Source: Streptomyces sp. CC0208
GTDB lineage: Bacteria; Actinomycetota; Actinomycetes; Streptomycetales; Streptomycetaceae
Length of the DNA: 64,000 nucleotides
Reading direction: 5' to 3'
Assembly: GCF_003443735.1 (NCBI RefSeq)
Contig: NZ_CP031969.1
Span: 4,216,001 to 4,280,000, forward strand
The translations under genes and the position numbers were made by a program. A model generated the notes under the pieces. It was not told the DNA's origin, made no database searches, and worked only from the letters and a program-made list of their open reading frames with translations. Below, one piece after another: positions 32,885-41,280 of this stretch. How positions within the stretch are numbered: the first letter of the stretch is position 1; the number at the start of each line of letters is the position of its first letter.

Positions 32885-34501
32885 GTGAAGTTCAGACGAC
32901 TCAGACTCGCCGGAGCCGCGGTGAGCGCGCTCGCCGTGGCCTGGACCGCGTCCCCGGTGTCGGCGGCCGCGCAGACCACCCCGGCACCACCGGCCGCCCC
33001 GACCGTGCCGACCCTGACCTGGACGGACTGTCAGGACGGCTTCCAGTGCGCGAACGCCCAAGTGCCCCTGGACTACCGGGATCCGCAGGGCAGGACCCTC
33101 ACCCTGCCCGTCATACGCAAGCCGGCGGCCGACCCCTCCCGGCGCAAGGGAACGCTGTTCCTGCAGCCCGGCGGCCCCGGCAACTCCGGTGTGGACTTCG
33201 TGCGCAACAACTACGCCGACCTGCCGGCCGAACTGCGCGACGACTTCGACGTGTTCGGCTACGACGTGCGGGGTGTCGGCCGGAGCTCCCAGGTCGTGTG
33301 CTGGGACGACCCGACCTACACCAGGGCCGTGACGGCCGCCAAGGGCGTCCCGGGACCCGACGCCTACGAGCCCGCGGTCCAGCAGGCCGCCGACTTCGAC
33401 CAGGCCTGCCAGACCAACGCGGGCGACCTGCTGCCGTACGTCGGCACCCAGTACGTGGCCCGGGACATCGACCTGCTGCGCCAGGCCCTGGGCGAGCAGC
33501 AACTGACCTACTACGGGCGGTCGTTCGGCTCCTACATCGGTACGGTCTACGCCGCGATGTTCCCGAAGCGGGTCCGCGCGCTCGCGCTCGACGGGGCGTA
33601 CGACCCGGAGCACTACACGAACCGGCCCTACGCCTACGACCGGCCGCAGTACCTCGCCCTGGACGGCGCCATGAGCCGCTTCCTGGACTGGTGCAAGGCC
33701 GACCAGGCGACCTGCGGCTTCGGTGACGGCGACCCGCGGGGGGCGTTCGAGAAGCTGAAGGCCGACCTGGACGCCAACCCGGTGCCCACCGCCAACGGGG
33801 GCCAGGCCAACGGCTACACGCTGGTCTACCGGCTGATGTTCAACATCAACGAGGGCAAGGTCATCTGGCCGTCCTTCGGCGAGGCCCTGCGCAAGGCGCA
33901 GCTGCGCGACAACACGTCGTTCCTGCTGCGGCCGCCGTCCCCGGCCAGCTTCAAGTTCCTCAACCCCAACGTCGTGGTCGAGTGCGTCGACAAGAAGTAC
34001 CCGACCGACCCGGCCCTGCTGAAGCGCGAGGTCACGACCAACGCCAGGCTGGCCCCGCTGCTGGGCCCGGCCATGGCGTACGGCCCGCCCACCTACGACC
34101 ACCAGCACGCCACGGCGTGTGTGCAGTGGAAGGGCGAGCACACCAGCCGCTACGCGGGCAACTTCCACGCGAAGGGCTCCGCGCCGATCCTCGTCATCGG
34201 CAACACCGGTGACCCGGACACCCCGTACCAGGACGCGGTGGCGCTCTCCCGTGAGCTCGACAACGGCCGGCTGCTCACCTTCAAGGCCGAGGGGCACACC
34301 GCCTTCGGCCGCAGCGCGTGCGCGTCGGACGCGATCACGGACTACCTGGTGGACCTGAAGGTCCCCGCCCGCGGCGCGAGTTGCGCGGACGAGACCCAGC
34401 CCCCGTCGTCCACCCCGACGGTGGCCCCGCCCGGCACGACGCTCTCGGAACTCCGCAACGGTGTCAACGAGCGGGTCGACCGCATCGGCACACTTCGCTG
34501 A
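32885..34501 (+). CDS. secreted TAP-like alpha/beta-hydrolase (S33 tripeptidyl aminopeptidase type)
   Basis: A 538-aa secreted protein: signal peptide (AGAAVSALAVAWTASPVSAAAQ), oxyanion region LFLQPGGPGNSG, nucleophile S213 in YYGRSFGS, then aspartate in GNTGDPDTPY and histidine in EGHTAFGRS. The C-terminal TAP-like domain carries cysteines typical of Streptomyces Tap/Slp proteases. The start is GTG 32885 after AAGGGGG. It removes short peptides from protein N termini outside the cell. Confidence 0.93.
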   Translation: MKFRRLRLAGAAVSALAVAWTASPVSAAAQTTPAPPAAPTVPTLTWTDCQDGFQCANAQVPLDYRDPQGRTLTLPVIRKPAADPSRRKGTLFLQPGGPGNSGVDFVRNNYADLPAELRDDFDVFGYDVRGVGRSSQVVCWDDPTYTRAVTAAKGVPGPDAYEPAVQQAADFDQACQTNAGDLLPYVGTQYVARDIDLLRQALGEQQLTYYGRSFGSYIGTVYAAMFPKRVRALALDGAYDPEHYTNRPYAYDRPQYLALDGAMSRFLDWCKADQATCGFGDGDPRGAFEKLKADLDANPVPTANGGQANGYTLVYRLMFNINEGKVIWPSFGEALRKAQLRDNTSFLLRPPSPASFKFLNPNVVVECVDKKYPTDPALLKREVTTNARLAPLLGPAMAYGPPTYDHQHATACVQWKGEHTSRYAGNFHAKGSAPILVIGNTGDPDTPYQDAVALSRELDNGRLLTFKAEGHTAFGRSACASDAITDYLVDLKVPARGASCADETQPPSSTPTVAPPGTTLSELRNGVNERVDRIGTLR

Positions 34502-34510
34502 CCCAGCGGA

Positions 34511-34546
34511 CGAGGGCCCGGGTCTCCCATGAGACCCGGGCCCTCG
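34511..34546. terminator. bidirectional 16-bp hairpin between convergent genes
   Basis: CGAGGGCCCGGGTCTC and its exact complement with a CCAT loop, midway between the peptidase stop and the stop of the convergent secreted-protein gene. Confidence 0.85.
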
Positions 34547-34553
34547 CACGTCC

Positions 34554-35048
34554 CTAGTTGTAGAGCGCGATCCTCGGGAGCACGGTCCCCTGGGCCGCGG
34601 GGTTCGTCACCGTGATCCGGTAGACCTGGGTGAGGGTCCGGCCCGCGTGCAGAGTGCGCTGAGCGCCCGTCAGGTCGGTGAAGAGCGTGCCGGTCTGGCT
34701 CGCGGTCTCCACCGGCCGCCAGCAGCCGTGCGCGGTGCGCTGCTCGACCACGACGTCCGACGGGTCGAGGAACGGGCCCGCGTCCGGCGACTCCACCAGG
34801 AGCTGCGGGGCGACGGTCCGGTCCGCCGAAGTGTCGTTGCGGTAGGTGACGGTGACCTGGTGCTGCTCGCCGTCGGCCACGAGGGCACTGGTGGGCAGGT
34901 CCACGAAGCCGACGGGTACGGCGGGCTGTTGGGTCTGTACGGCGGCTGCCCGCGGAGCGGTGGCCGCGGCCGCCGGACCGGCCGACGCCAGACCCGCGAC
35001 GGTGAGGGCAGCGGCGACGAAGGCCACCTTGAGACGAGTGCTGTTCAT
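34554..35048 (-). CDS. secreted protein of unknown function
   Basis: A 164-aa protein with a signal peptide (FVAAALTVAGLASAGPAAAA) and a beta-rich mature part (HQVTVTYRNDTSADRTVAPQLLVESPDAGPFLDPSDVVVEQR...YRITVTNPAAQGTVLPRIALYN) that resembles a small immunoglobulin-like fold. The start is ATG 35048, taken because the signal peptide follows; no good ribosome-binding site. Confidence 0.75.
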   Translation of the reverse strand: MNSTRLKVAFVAAALTVAGLASAGPAAAATAPRAAAVQTQQPAVPVGFVDLPTSALVADGEQHQVTVTYRNDTSADRTVAPQLLVESPDAGPFLDPSDVVVEQRTAHGCWRPVETASQTGTLFTDLTGAQRTLHAGRTLTQVYRITVTNPAAQGTVLPRIALYN

Positions 35049-35221
35049 GTCCCAAGGAGACGGCAACAAAAGGAAAGTCGTTGACCGATTCTCGTGGATA
35101 TTTCGTGGATACCACCCGGTAGATCACCCGGGACACCCATTACGGCCATAGCGGACTGATAACTTCCGCGTCACCGGCCTGGGGGAGCGTCGAAGCCGGT
35201 ACCCCCCACTCCTTTCTCTGA

Positions 35222-38161
35222 ATGACCGGACGGAATTCCTTGCGTACTTTCCGTGAAAGCCCCGGCGGAAGACACCGCTGGCGCGTACCGAGAAGTCGTC
35301 GCGGCCGTATAGCGGCGGCCGGCGCGATGTCCCTGGTCTCGCTGGCCCTCATCGCCCCGCTGGCCTCGGCGGCCCTGACCGACCCCGCCGACCCGACGCC
35401 CGCCCCGACGGCGGACCACATCACCGACACCTCCCGACTCCCTTCCGGCTGGCAGAAGTCCGGCGACCGGATCGTCACCTACGACGGCGACGGCACCGGA
35501 CTGCACGTCCTGGTCGCCGACGCGGCCGACGCCTACAAGTGGCACACCGCGGCCACCCTGTCCGAGCCCGGCGTCGACACCGACCAGTGGATCGGCCAGA
35601 CCTGTGTGACCGGGTCCGGCGACCGCGCCGTCGTGGTCTACGCGCCCCGGCAGGCCGTCAACGACCAACAGGGCTTCCAGCAGGGCGCGTTCGCTGCCGT
35701 GGTCGACCTGGCGGACGGCAAGGTGACCAAGCTGCCCGAGCTGGTCTCCCTCGCCTACTTCAACCCGGGCTGCGGCAGCGGCGAACAGGCCGTCCTGACC
35801 CGGCCGCAGGGCGCCGGCACGCAACTGCTCACCGTCGACGCCGCGAAGGGAGAGCTGGTCCGGCAGCAGACCGTCGCCGGTCAGCTGACCTCCGCCGTGC
35901 CCTTCGGGAACGAGATCGCGGCCGCTCTGGGCGACTCCGTGGTCTCGGTCGACGCCAAGGGCGCGACCAGCACCCTGGCCAGGACCGGCGGCACCCCCTT
36001 CCGGCTGGTGCCGGACGCGCACAGCGGGCTCGCCTACCAGGTCCCGGCCGGGAAGAAGGTGCAGGTCCGCCGGGTCACCTCGGCGGGCTCCGACCGGCTC
36101 CTCGGCTCCGGTGCGCTCGGCGCCCTCGCGGTGCACGGCAGCGGCGGCCGGGTCTTCGTGACCGGCCAGGACGCCGAGGACGCCGTGCGGACGCTGCCGA
36201 AGAGCTGGCGGGCGCTGGACGTGCCGGCCTCCGCCGAGGTCTCCACCACCGGCGGTCTCGCACTGACCTCCGTCGGCAACGGCACCGAGGCGGCCGGCGG
36301 CAGGAAGGCGGCGGCGGACATCGCCCCGTCCGTCGGGATCGGCGCGGTGCTGCCCGGCAGCGACAGCACCGTCGACTTCACGGTGAAGCCGAAGATCTCC
36401 CGGAAGTCCCAGGGCGCGGAGCAGTCCCCGGCGCTCTCCGACGGGGTGCACACCGACAGCGTCACCCCGGGCGACGACGACCCGTCGACCTCCACCACCG
36501 ACCCCGACCGCGCCTGCGCCGTCACCCGCAACGACCCGAAGCTCCAGTCGCTCCAGCCCTCGACCGCGCAGGCCGAGTGGGCGACGGACCTCGCCGTGCA
36601 GGGCAAGCTGGACGTGCGCCGGCGCAGCGGCTGGAACGGCAGCGAGCTCCCGTCGTACACCCCGCAGGGCCTGTTCCCGTCCACCCCACTCAAGGGCGGC
36701 GGCCGGGTGCCCGCGCAGATCATGCTCGGGGTGCTCTCCCAGGAGTCCAACCTCCTCCAGGCGAGCTCCCGGGCGGCGGCGGGCGAGAGCGGCAACTTCA
36801 TCCAGGGCGGCTACTACGGCAACGCCGGCAGCGTCCACACCGTCAACTGGGCGGCCGCCGACTGCGGTTACGGCATCGCCCAGGTGACCAGCGGCATGGC
36901 GAAGGCCGACACCACCTACACCGCCGAACAGCAGCAGGCGATCACCGTGGACTACGCCGCCAACATCGCCGCGGGGCTCCAGATCCTCCAGGACAAGTGG
37001 AACCAGCTCTACGACAAGGGTCTGCTCGTCAACGGTGGCGACCCGAAGTACCTGGAGAACTGGTGGCTCGCGCTGTGGGCCTACAACAGCGGCTTCAACC
37101 TGCCCAGTTCCACCGACGCCACCGCCCCCTGGGGCCTGGGCTGGTTCAACAACCCGGCCAACGGCCTCTACCCGGCCGACCGCAAGATGTTCCTGTCCTC
37201 CGGCTACGACGACGCCCGCAACCCCAACCTGTGGACGTACCCGGAGCGGGTGCTCGGCTGGGCGGCCTACTCCCAGCAGAAGACCGACCCGGCGACCGGG
37301 GCGACGGTGAGGGCGTTCACCGTCGGCGACTGGCCCGCGGGCGCCCCCGCGGCCGAGCCCGCGCACGACACGTTCTGCAAGCCCGCCGTCAACGACTGCG
37401 ACATCACCAAGCCGCACAAGGTCGAGGGGTCGACCCAGCCCGTGGGCCCGTGCCAGCGGGACGACTTCAAGTGCTGGTGGCACCAGCCGGTGAGCTGGAC
37501 CGACTGCACGGCCACCTGCGGCACCGAGGTGCTGAAGTACCAGGCCGGTGACCCCGAGCCGAAGGTCGCGGCCCCGCACCCGGCCGCCTGCGCGTCCACC
37601 CTTCCGGCGAACGCCCTGGTCGTGGACGACGTGCCGAACACGGTGAAGTTCCGGGTCGGTTCCGCCAACCCCTGCGCGGGTGAGCGCAATTGGATCAGCC
37701 GGGGCACGCTGACGTTCACCTTCGGGTCGGCCCAGCAGAACGGCGCGACCGTCTACCCCTCGAAGATCGACTTCCATCAGCTGGGGGCCGGCTTCGGTGG
37801 GCACTTCTGGCTCACCCACACCCGGGTGCCGTCGTACACCGACTCGGTGGTCACGGGTACCTGGACGCCGGACCGGAAGCTCGGCGGCCGGGCGGAGGTG
37901 ATGGTGCACCTGCCCGACCACGAGGCCAACACCCCGTCGGCGAAGTACCACATCGACCTCGGTGACGGCACGGTCGTGGAGAAGACGATCTCCCAGGACA
38001 CCGGCGGCAAGAACACCTGGGTCTCCCTGGGCTCCTACGAGTTCAAGGGCACGCCGAGTGTGTCGCTGAGCTCGGCGACGGCGGACGGCACGGGGGACGC
38101 GTCGATCGCTTGGGACGCGGTGGCGTTCGTACCGGTGAAGGGGGTACCGGCGGGGTCGTGA
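35222..38161 (+). CDS. large secreted protein with lysozyme-like and golvesin-like domains
   Basis: A 979-aa protein. Signal peptide near residues 30-51. Residues about 60-370 look like a beta-propeller or repeat region. A lytic-transglycosylase-like segment follows about 490-650 (IMLGVLSQESNLLQAS..., CGYGIAQVTSGMA..., LENWWLALWAYNSGF). Then a Cys-rich linker, and about 760-975 a golvesin C-terminal-like domain (WISRGTLTFTFG...). It probably binds and cuts cell-wall glycan. No ribosome-binding site is visible before ATG 35222, so the exact start is uncertain. Confidence 0.85.
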   Translation: MTGRNSLRTFRESPGGRHRWRVPRSRRGRIAAAGAMSLVSLALIAPLASAALTDPADPTPAPTADHITDTSRLPSGWQKSGDRIVTYDGDGTGLHVLVADAADAYKWHTAATLSEPGVDTDQWIGQTCVTGSGDRAVVVYAPRQAVNDQQGFQQGAFAAVVDLADGKVTKLPELVSLAYFNPGCGSGEQAVLTRPQGAGTQLLTVDAAKGELVRQQTVAGQLTSAVPFGNEIAAALGDSVVSVDAKGATSTLARTGGTPFRLVPDAHSGLAYQVPAGKKVQVRRVTSAGSDRLLGSGALGALAVHGSGGRVFVTGQDAEDAVRTLPKSWRALDVPASAEVSTTGGLALTSVGNGTEAAGGRKAAADIAPSVGIGAVLPGSDSTVDFTVKPKISRKSQGAEQSPALSDGVHTDSVTPGDDDPSTSTTDPDRACAVTRNDPKLQSLQPSTAQAEWATDLAVQGKLDVRRRSGWNGSELPSYTPQGLFPSTPLKGGGRVPAQIMLGVLSQESNLLQASSRAAAGESGNFIQGGYYGNAGSVHTVNWAAADCGYGIAQVTSGMAKADTTYTAEQQQAITVDYAANIAAGLQILQDKWNQLYDKGLLVNGGDPKYLENWWLALWAYNSGFNLPSSTDATAPWGLGWFNNPANGLYPADRKMFLSSGYDDARNPNLWTYPERVLGWAAYSQQKTDPATGATVRAFTVGDWPAGAPAAEPAHDTFCKPAVNDCDITKPHKVEGSTQPVGPCQRDDFKCWWHQPVSWTDCTATCGTEVLKYQAGDPEPKVAAPHPAACASTLPANALVVDDVPNTVKFRVGSANPCAGERNWISRGTLTFTFGSAQQNGATVYPSKIDFHQLGAGFGGHFWLTHTRVPSYTDSVVTGTWTPDRKLGGRAEVMVHLPDHEANTPSAKYHIDLGDGTVVEKTISQDTGGKNTWVSLGSYEFKGTPSVSLSSATADGTGDASIAWDAVAFVPVKGVPAGS

Positions 38162-38190
38162 GCGCGGCGACCGTCGTCTTCCGTCTGCCG

Positions 38191-38231
38191 CGTCGTCGTG
38201 GCTGGTCGCGCAGTTCCCCGCGCCCCTACAG
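38191..38231 (-). repeat. Streptomyces intergenic repeat, copy 1 (inverted)
   Basis: Contains CTGGTCGCGCAGTTCCCCG, the reverse complement of the element in copies 2 and 3. This family is abundant between Streptomyces genes; role unknown. Confidence 0.85.
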
Positions 38232-38258
38232 GGCGTTGCAGCACCCGAGTCGTCCCTG

Positions 38259-38297
38259 AACGCCCGCCGTCGGTCCACCGGAGCGACGGCGGGCGTT
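38259..38297 (+). terminator. 14-bp hairpin downstream of the secreted-protein gene
   Basis: AACGCCCGCCGTCG (38259-38272) and its exact complement (38284-38297), 11-base loop. Likely terminator for the gene ending at 38161. Confidence 0.75.
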
Positions 38298-38330
38298 CCC
38301 GTACGTGCGCCCCCGGACGCGTCGGCCCAC

Positions 38331-38390
38331 CCAGGGGCGCGGGGAACTGCGCAACAACTCACGACGAACCCGCACCCGTCAACGACGACC
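38331..38390 (+). repeat. Streptomyces intergenic repeat, copy 2
   Basis: Begins CCAGGGGCGCGGGGAACTGC, then a degenerate ACTCACGACGAACCCGCACCC tail that copy 3 shares almost base for base. Confidence 0.85.
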
Positions 38391-38450
38391 GCCCCGACAC
38401 GCCGACACCCGGAACGCTCAACGGAAAGCCGACGAACACGGCACCCACCC

Positions 38451-38510
38451 CAGGGGCGCGGGGAACTGCGCGACAAGCCACAACGAACCCGCACCCGGCA
38501 ACGACGACCG
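38451..38510 (+). repeat. Streptomyces intergenic repeat, copy 3
   Basis: Begins CAGGGGCGCGGGGAACTGCG, with the same tail as copy 2 about 120 bases to the left. The two copies together look like a tandem duplication of the element. Confidence 0.85.
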
Positions 38511-38555
38511 GCCCCCACAACGCTGCCCCGGCCGAGCACCGGCGCCTCCTGGGAA

Positions 38556-39173
38556 TCACCCCGAGGTGACGGCCCCCGCCCGCGCCGCCTCGACGAACGC
38601 CGTGATCAGGGCCGGGTTCTTGACGCCCCGGCTCGCCTCCACGCCGCTGGAGACGTCGACGCCCCAGGGGCGGGTGACGTCCACGGCCTCCCGTACGTTC
38701 TCCGGCGTGAGACCCCCGGCCAGGAGCCACTTCTCCCCCGCCCCGGCGACCTGCTTCCTCGACCAGTCCCACGCGATGCCGGAGCCCGGCACCGGGGCGT
38801 CGAGGAGCAGCATGTCCTCGCCCAGCTCCCCGCAGCGCGGTACGCGGTCACCGAAGGCCGCCGCGCGGATCAGGGTCCAGCCGCCGCCGGAGAGTTCGTC
38901 GTAGTAGGCGCGGTCCTCGGGTCCGTGCAGCTGGACCGCCCCGATCCCTGACTCGGCGGCCACCGAGCGGACGTACTCCAGGGGTTCGCGGCGGAACACA
39001 CCCACCGTCAGGACGCTCTCGGGGATCCTGGCGGCCAGCCGAGCCGCCGCGGCGGGGTCGATGCGGCGGGGGCTGTCGGAGAAGACGAACCCGATGGCGT
39101 CGGCGCCGGCCTCGACGGCGGTGTCGACGTCCTGCTCGGTCCTCAGGCCGCAGATCTTCACGAAGAGCGTCAT
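38556..39173 (-). CDS. trpF: phosphoribosylanthranilate isomerase
   Basis: A 205-aa TIM barrel. Signatures: VKICGLRTEQDVDTAVEAGADAIGFVFSDSPRRI at the start, VGVF, VQLHGPEDRAYY, LLLDAPVPGSGIAWDW and LAGGLTPENVREAV. It isomerises N-(5'-phosphoribosyl)anthranilate to CdRP in tryptophan synthesis. ATG 39173 follows GGTGAGCGGC. It is remote from any other trp gene. Most Streptomyces lack trpF and use the bifunctional PriA instead. Confidence 0.93.
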   Translation of the reverse strand: MTLFVKICGLRTEQDVDTAVEAGADAIGFVFSDSPRRIDPAAAARLAARIPESVLTVGVFRREPLEYVRSVAAESGIGAVQLHGPEDRAYYDELSGGGWTLIRAAAFGDRVPRCGELGEDMLLLDAPVPGSGIAWDWSRKQVAGAGEKWLLAGGLTPENVREAVDVTRPWGVDVSSGVEASRGVKNPALITAFVEAARAGAVTSG

Positions 39174-39194
39174 GCCGCTCACCGTATCTAATTC

Positions 39195-39219
39195 GTATGT
39201 GTGAACAGCGATCACATAC
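39195..39219. promoter_or_regulatory. inverted repeat between trpF and the pectate lyase gene
   Basis: GTATGTG (39195-39201) and CACATAC (39213-39219) are exact complements with an 11-base spacer. It lies upstream of both divergent genes and could bind a dimeric regulator. Confidence 0.45.
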
Positions 39220-39226
39220 ACAACCG

Positions 39227-39255
39227 TTGACGCGCCCATGGCAAGCGCTTACCGT
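39227..39255 (+). promoter_or_regulatory. pectate-lyase promoter with embedded palindromic operator
   Basis: TTGACG (39227-39232) and TACCGT (39250-39255) are separated by exactly 17 bases, about 45 bases upstream of the ATG. The spacer holds TGGCAAGCGCTTAC (39239-39252) with the palindromic core AAGCGCTT, the style of LacI-family carbohydrate repressors. Repression by blocking this promoter is inferred. Confidence 0.7.
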
Positions 39256-39300
39256 CCGAAGGATACGTGCCCCCGTCGCCGCACACCATGGAGACGAACG

Positions 39301-40869
39301 ATGCACTTGAGACCCCTCATCACCTCCGCCGGCCTCCTCGCCGGCACGCTCGTCGCACTCTCCGGCACCACCGCCCAGGCCGCCACCACCCGCTACGAGG
39401 CCGAGACATCCCCCGCCATCTGCACCGGAGCCGTCGAGACCGAGTACGCCGGCTACTCCGGCAGCGGATTCTGCAACGGCACCAACGCCACCGGCGCGTA
39501 CGCCCAGTTCACCGTGACCGCACCCGCATCGGGCACGGCGACCCTGAGCGTCCGCTTCGCCAACGGCACCACCACCGCCCGCCCCGCGGACATCATCGTG
39601 AACGGCTCGACGGCCTCGTCGGCGTCCTTCGAGTCCACCTCCACCTGGACCGGCTGGACCACCAAGACGCTCACCGTCCCGGTGAACGCGGGCAGCAACA
39701 CGATCCGGCTCAACCCGACCAGCGCGAACGGTCTGCCCAACGTCGACTACCTGGAAGCCGAGACCTCCGGCACGACGACCCCGCCGTCGAGCAGCGCCCT
39801 GTACGTGTCACCGAGCGGCACCGACAGCGCGGCCGGCACGGTGACCTCGCCCACCACCCTCACCTCGGCCATCAGCCGTATCTCCGCCGGCGGCACGATC
39901 TACCTGCGCGGGGGGACGTACGCCTACTCCTCGACGGTGACCATCCCGGCCGGCAACAACGGCACCTCGGCCGCCCGCACCACGCTCTCCGCCTACCCGG
40001 GCGAGACGCCGGTGCTCAACTTCGCGGCCCAGACCGAGAGTTCCACCAACCGCGGGATCCAGCTCAACGCCAACTACTGGAAGATCTACGGCCTGGTCGT
40101 CGAGCGGGCCGGTGACAACGGCATCTACGTCGGCGGCAGCAACAACGTCGTCGAGCGCACGGTGACCCGCTTCAACCGGGACACCGGGCTCCAGCTCGGC
40201 CGGATCGCCTCCTCCACCCCGGCGAGCCAGTGGCCGGCCAACAACCTGATCCTGAGCGCCGAGTCCCACGACAACGCCGACTCCGACGGCGAGGACGCCG
40301 ACGGCTTCGCCGCGAAGCTCACCACCGGCACCGGGAACGTGTTCCGGTACGCCGTCTCGCACAACAACATCGACGACGGCTGGGACCTCTACACCAAGAC
40401 CGACACCGGCGCGATCGGCCCGGTGACCATCGAGTACTCGCTGTCCTACGGCAACGGCACGCTCAGCGACGGCTCACAGGCCGGCAACGGCGACCGCAAC
40501 GGGTTCAAGCTCGGCGGCGACGACATCGCGGTCAACCACGTGGTGCAGCACTCCCTCGCCTACCACAACGGCCACCACGGGTTCACGTACAACAGCAACC
40601 CCGGATCGATGACCATCACCAGCAACGTCTCCATCGGCAACACCGAGCGCAACTTCAACTTCGAGACCGGCACCTCGGTCTTCCGCGGCAACACCTCGTG
40701 CGACAGCGGCGGCAACGACCGGTACGCCGGTGACGCCGACAGCTCCAACCAGTTCTGGTCCGGCACCAACGGCTCCCGCTGCGCCACCTACGCGGGCGCC
40801 CTGGGCTGGTCCTACGCCTCCAACGGCAGCCTGGTCGTCACCTTCGGCGGCAAGCAGGTCACGCTGTAG
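39301..40869 (+). CDS. secreted PL9-type pectate lyase with N-terminal CBM35-like domain
   Basis: A 522-aa exported enzyme: signal peptide to about residue 28, carbohydrate-binding module about 30-155 (TRYEAETSPAICTGAVETEYAGYSG...NVDYLEAE), linker, then a right-handed beta-helix with the PL9 site SHDNADSDGEDADGFAAK, where K339 is the likely catalytic base and the clustered aspartates bind calcium. It cleaves pectate or a related polyuronate. Its promoter carries a LacI-type palindrome. GAGACGA precedes the ATG. Confidence 0.9.
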   Translation: MHLRPLITSAGLLAGTLVALSGTTAQAATTRYEAETSPAICTGAVETEYAGYSGSGFCNGTNATGAYAQFTVTAPASGTATLSVRFANGTTTARPADIIVNGSTASSASFESTSTWTGWTTKTLTVPVNAGSNTIRLNPTSANGLPNVDYLEAETSGTTTPPSSSALYVSPSGTDSAAGTVTSPTTLTSAISRISAGGTIYLRGGTYAYSSTVTIPAGNNGTSAARTTLSAYPGETPVLNFAAQTESSTNRGIQLNANYWKIYGLVVERAGDNGIYVGGSNNVVERTVTRFNRDTGLQLGRIASSTPASQWPANNLILSAESHDNADSDGEDADGFAAKLTTGTGNVFRYAVSHNNIDDGWDLYTKTDTGAIGPVTIEYSLSYGNGTLSDGSQAGNGDRNGFKLGGDDIAVNHVVQHSLAYHNGHHGFTYNSNPGSMTITSNVSIGNTERNFNFETGTSVFRGNTSCDSGGNDRYAGDADSSNQFWSGTNGSRCATYAGALGWSYASNGSLVVTFGGKQVTL

Positions 40870-40877
40870 GACACGGC

Positions 40878-40913
40878 GGGACCCCGGGCCCGGTGATCCG
40901 GGCCCGGGGTCCC
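40878..40913. terminator. 16-bp perfect hairpin between convergent genes
   Basis: GGGACCCCGGGCCCGG, loop TGAT, exact complement. Serves the pectate lyase and probably the convergent monooxygenase. Confidence 0.85.
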
Positions 40914-40923
40914 CTTCCTTCTC

Positions 40924-41244
40924 CTACTGCTTGGGCGCGCCCTGCTGGACGACCTCGAAGGTCCACAGCGTCGAGCCGGAGGCGGCGGGCTTGGGGCGGC
41001 CCTGTTCGCCGCCGCCCCCGTGCGAGGCCTGCGACATCCCGGTCATCCACTTCTGGAAGTCCTCCTCGCTGCGCCAGCGCGTGTACACGAGGTAGGTGTC
41101 GGTGCCCTCGACGGGACGCAGGAGCTCGAACCACTCGAAGCCGTCCGAGTTCTCGACGGTCCCCGCCCGGGAGGCGAACCGCTTCTCCAGCGTCTCGCGC
41201 TGCTCCTCGGGGACCGTGAGTACGTTGATCTTGACAATGCTCAT
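40924..41244 (-). CDS. ABM-domain (antibiotic biosynthesis monooxygenase/MhuD-like) protein
   Basis: A 106-aa ferredoxin-like protein: MSIVKINVLTVPEEQRETLEKRFASRAGTVENSDGFEWFELLRPVEGTDTYLVYTRWRSEEDFQKW. Members include haem-degrading and quinone-forming monooxygenases; the haem ligand could not be assigned. ATG 41244 matches the family start; an in-frame ATG three codons upstream is an alternative. Confidence 0.88.
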   Translation of the reverse strand: MSIVKINVLTVPEEQRETLEKRFASRAGTVENSDGFEWFELLRPVEGTDTYLVYTRWRSEEDFQKWMTGMSQASHGGGGEQGRPKPAASGSTLWTFEVVQQGAPKQ

Positions 41245-41280
41245 GGCCGCCATTGTGCGCCCCCGGGCATCAGAAGGACG

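Noticed and set aside
30442..32979. Extended N terminus of the MMPL protein
   Set aside because: The extra 111 residues precede the first membrane helix and are not family-like. GTG 32646 has a ribosome-binding site.
31259..34549. 1096-codon minus-strand frame
   Set aside because: Spans the MMPL gene and the opposite strand of the peptidase; its translation is Gly/Arg/Val-rich without any recognisable domain.
35171..38539. 1122-codon minus-strand frame opposite the secreted protein
   Set aside because: The plus-strand frame has a signal peptide, a lysozyme-like domain and normal codon use; the reverse is a G+C artefact.
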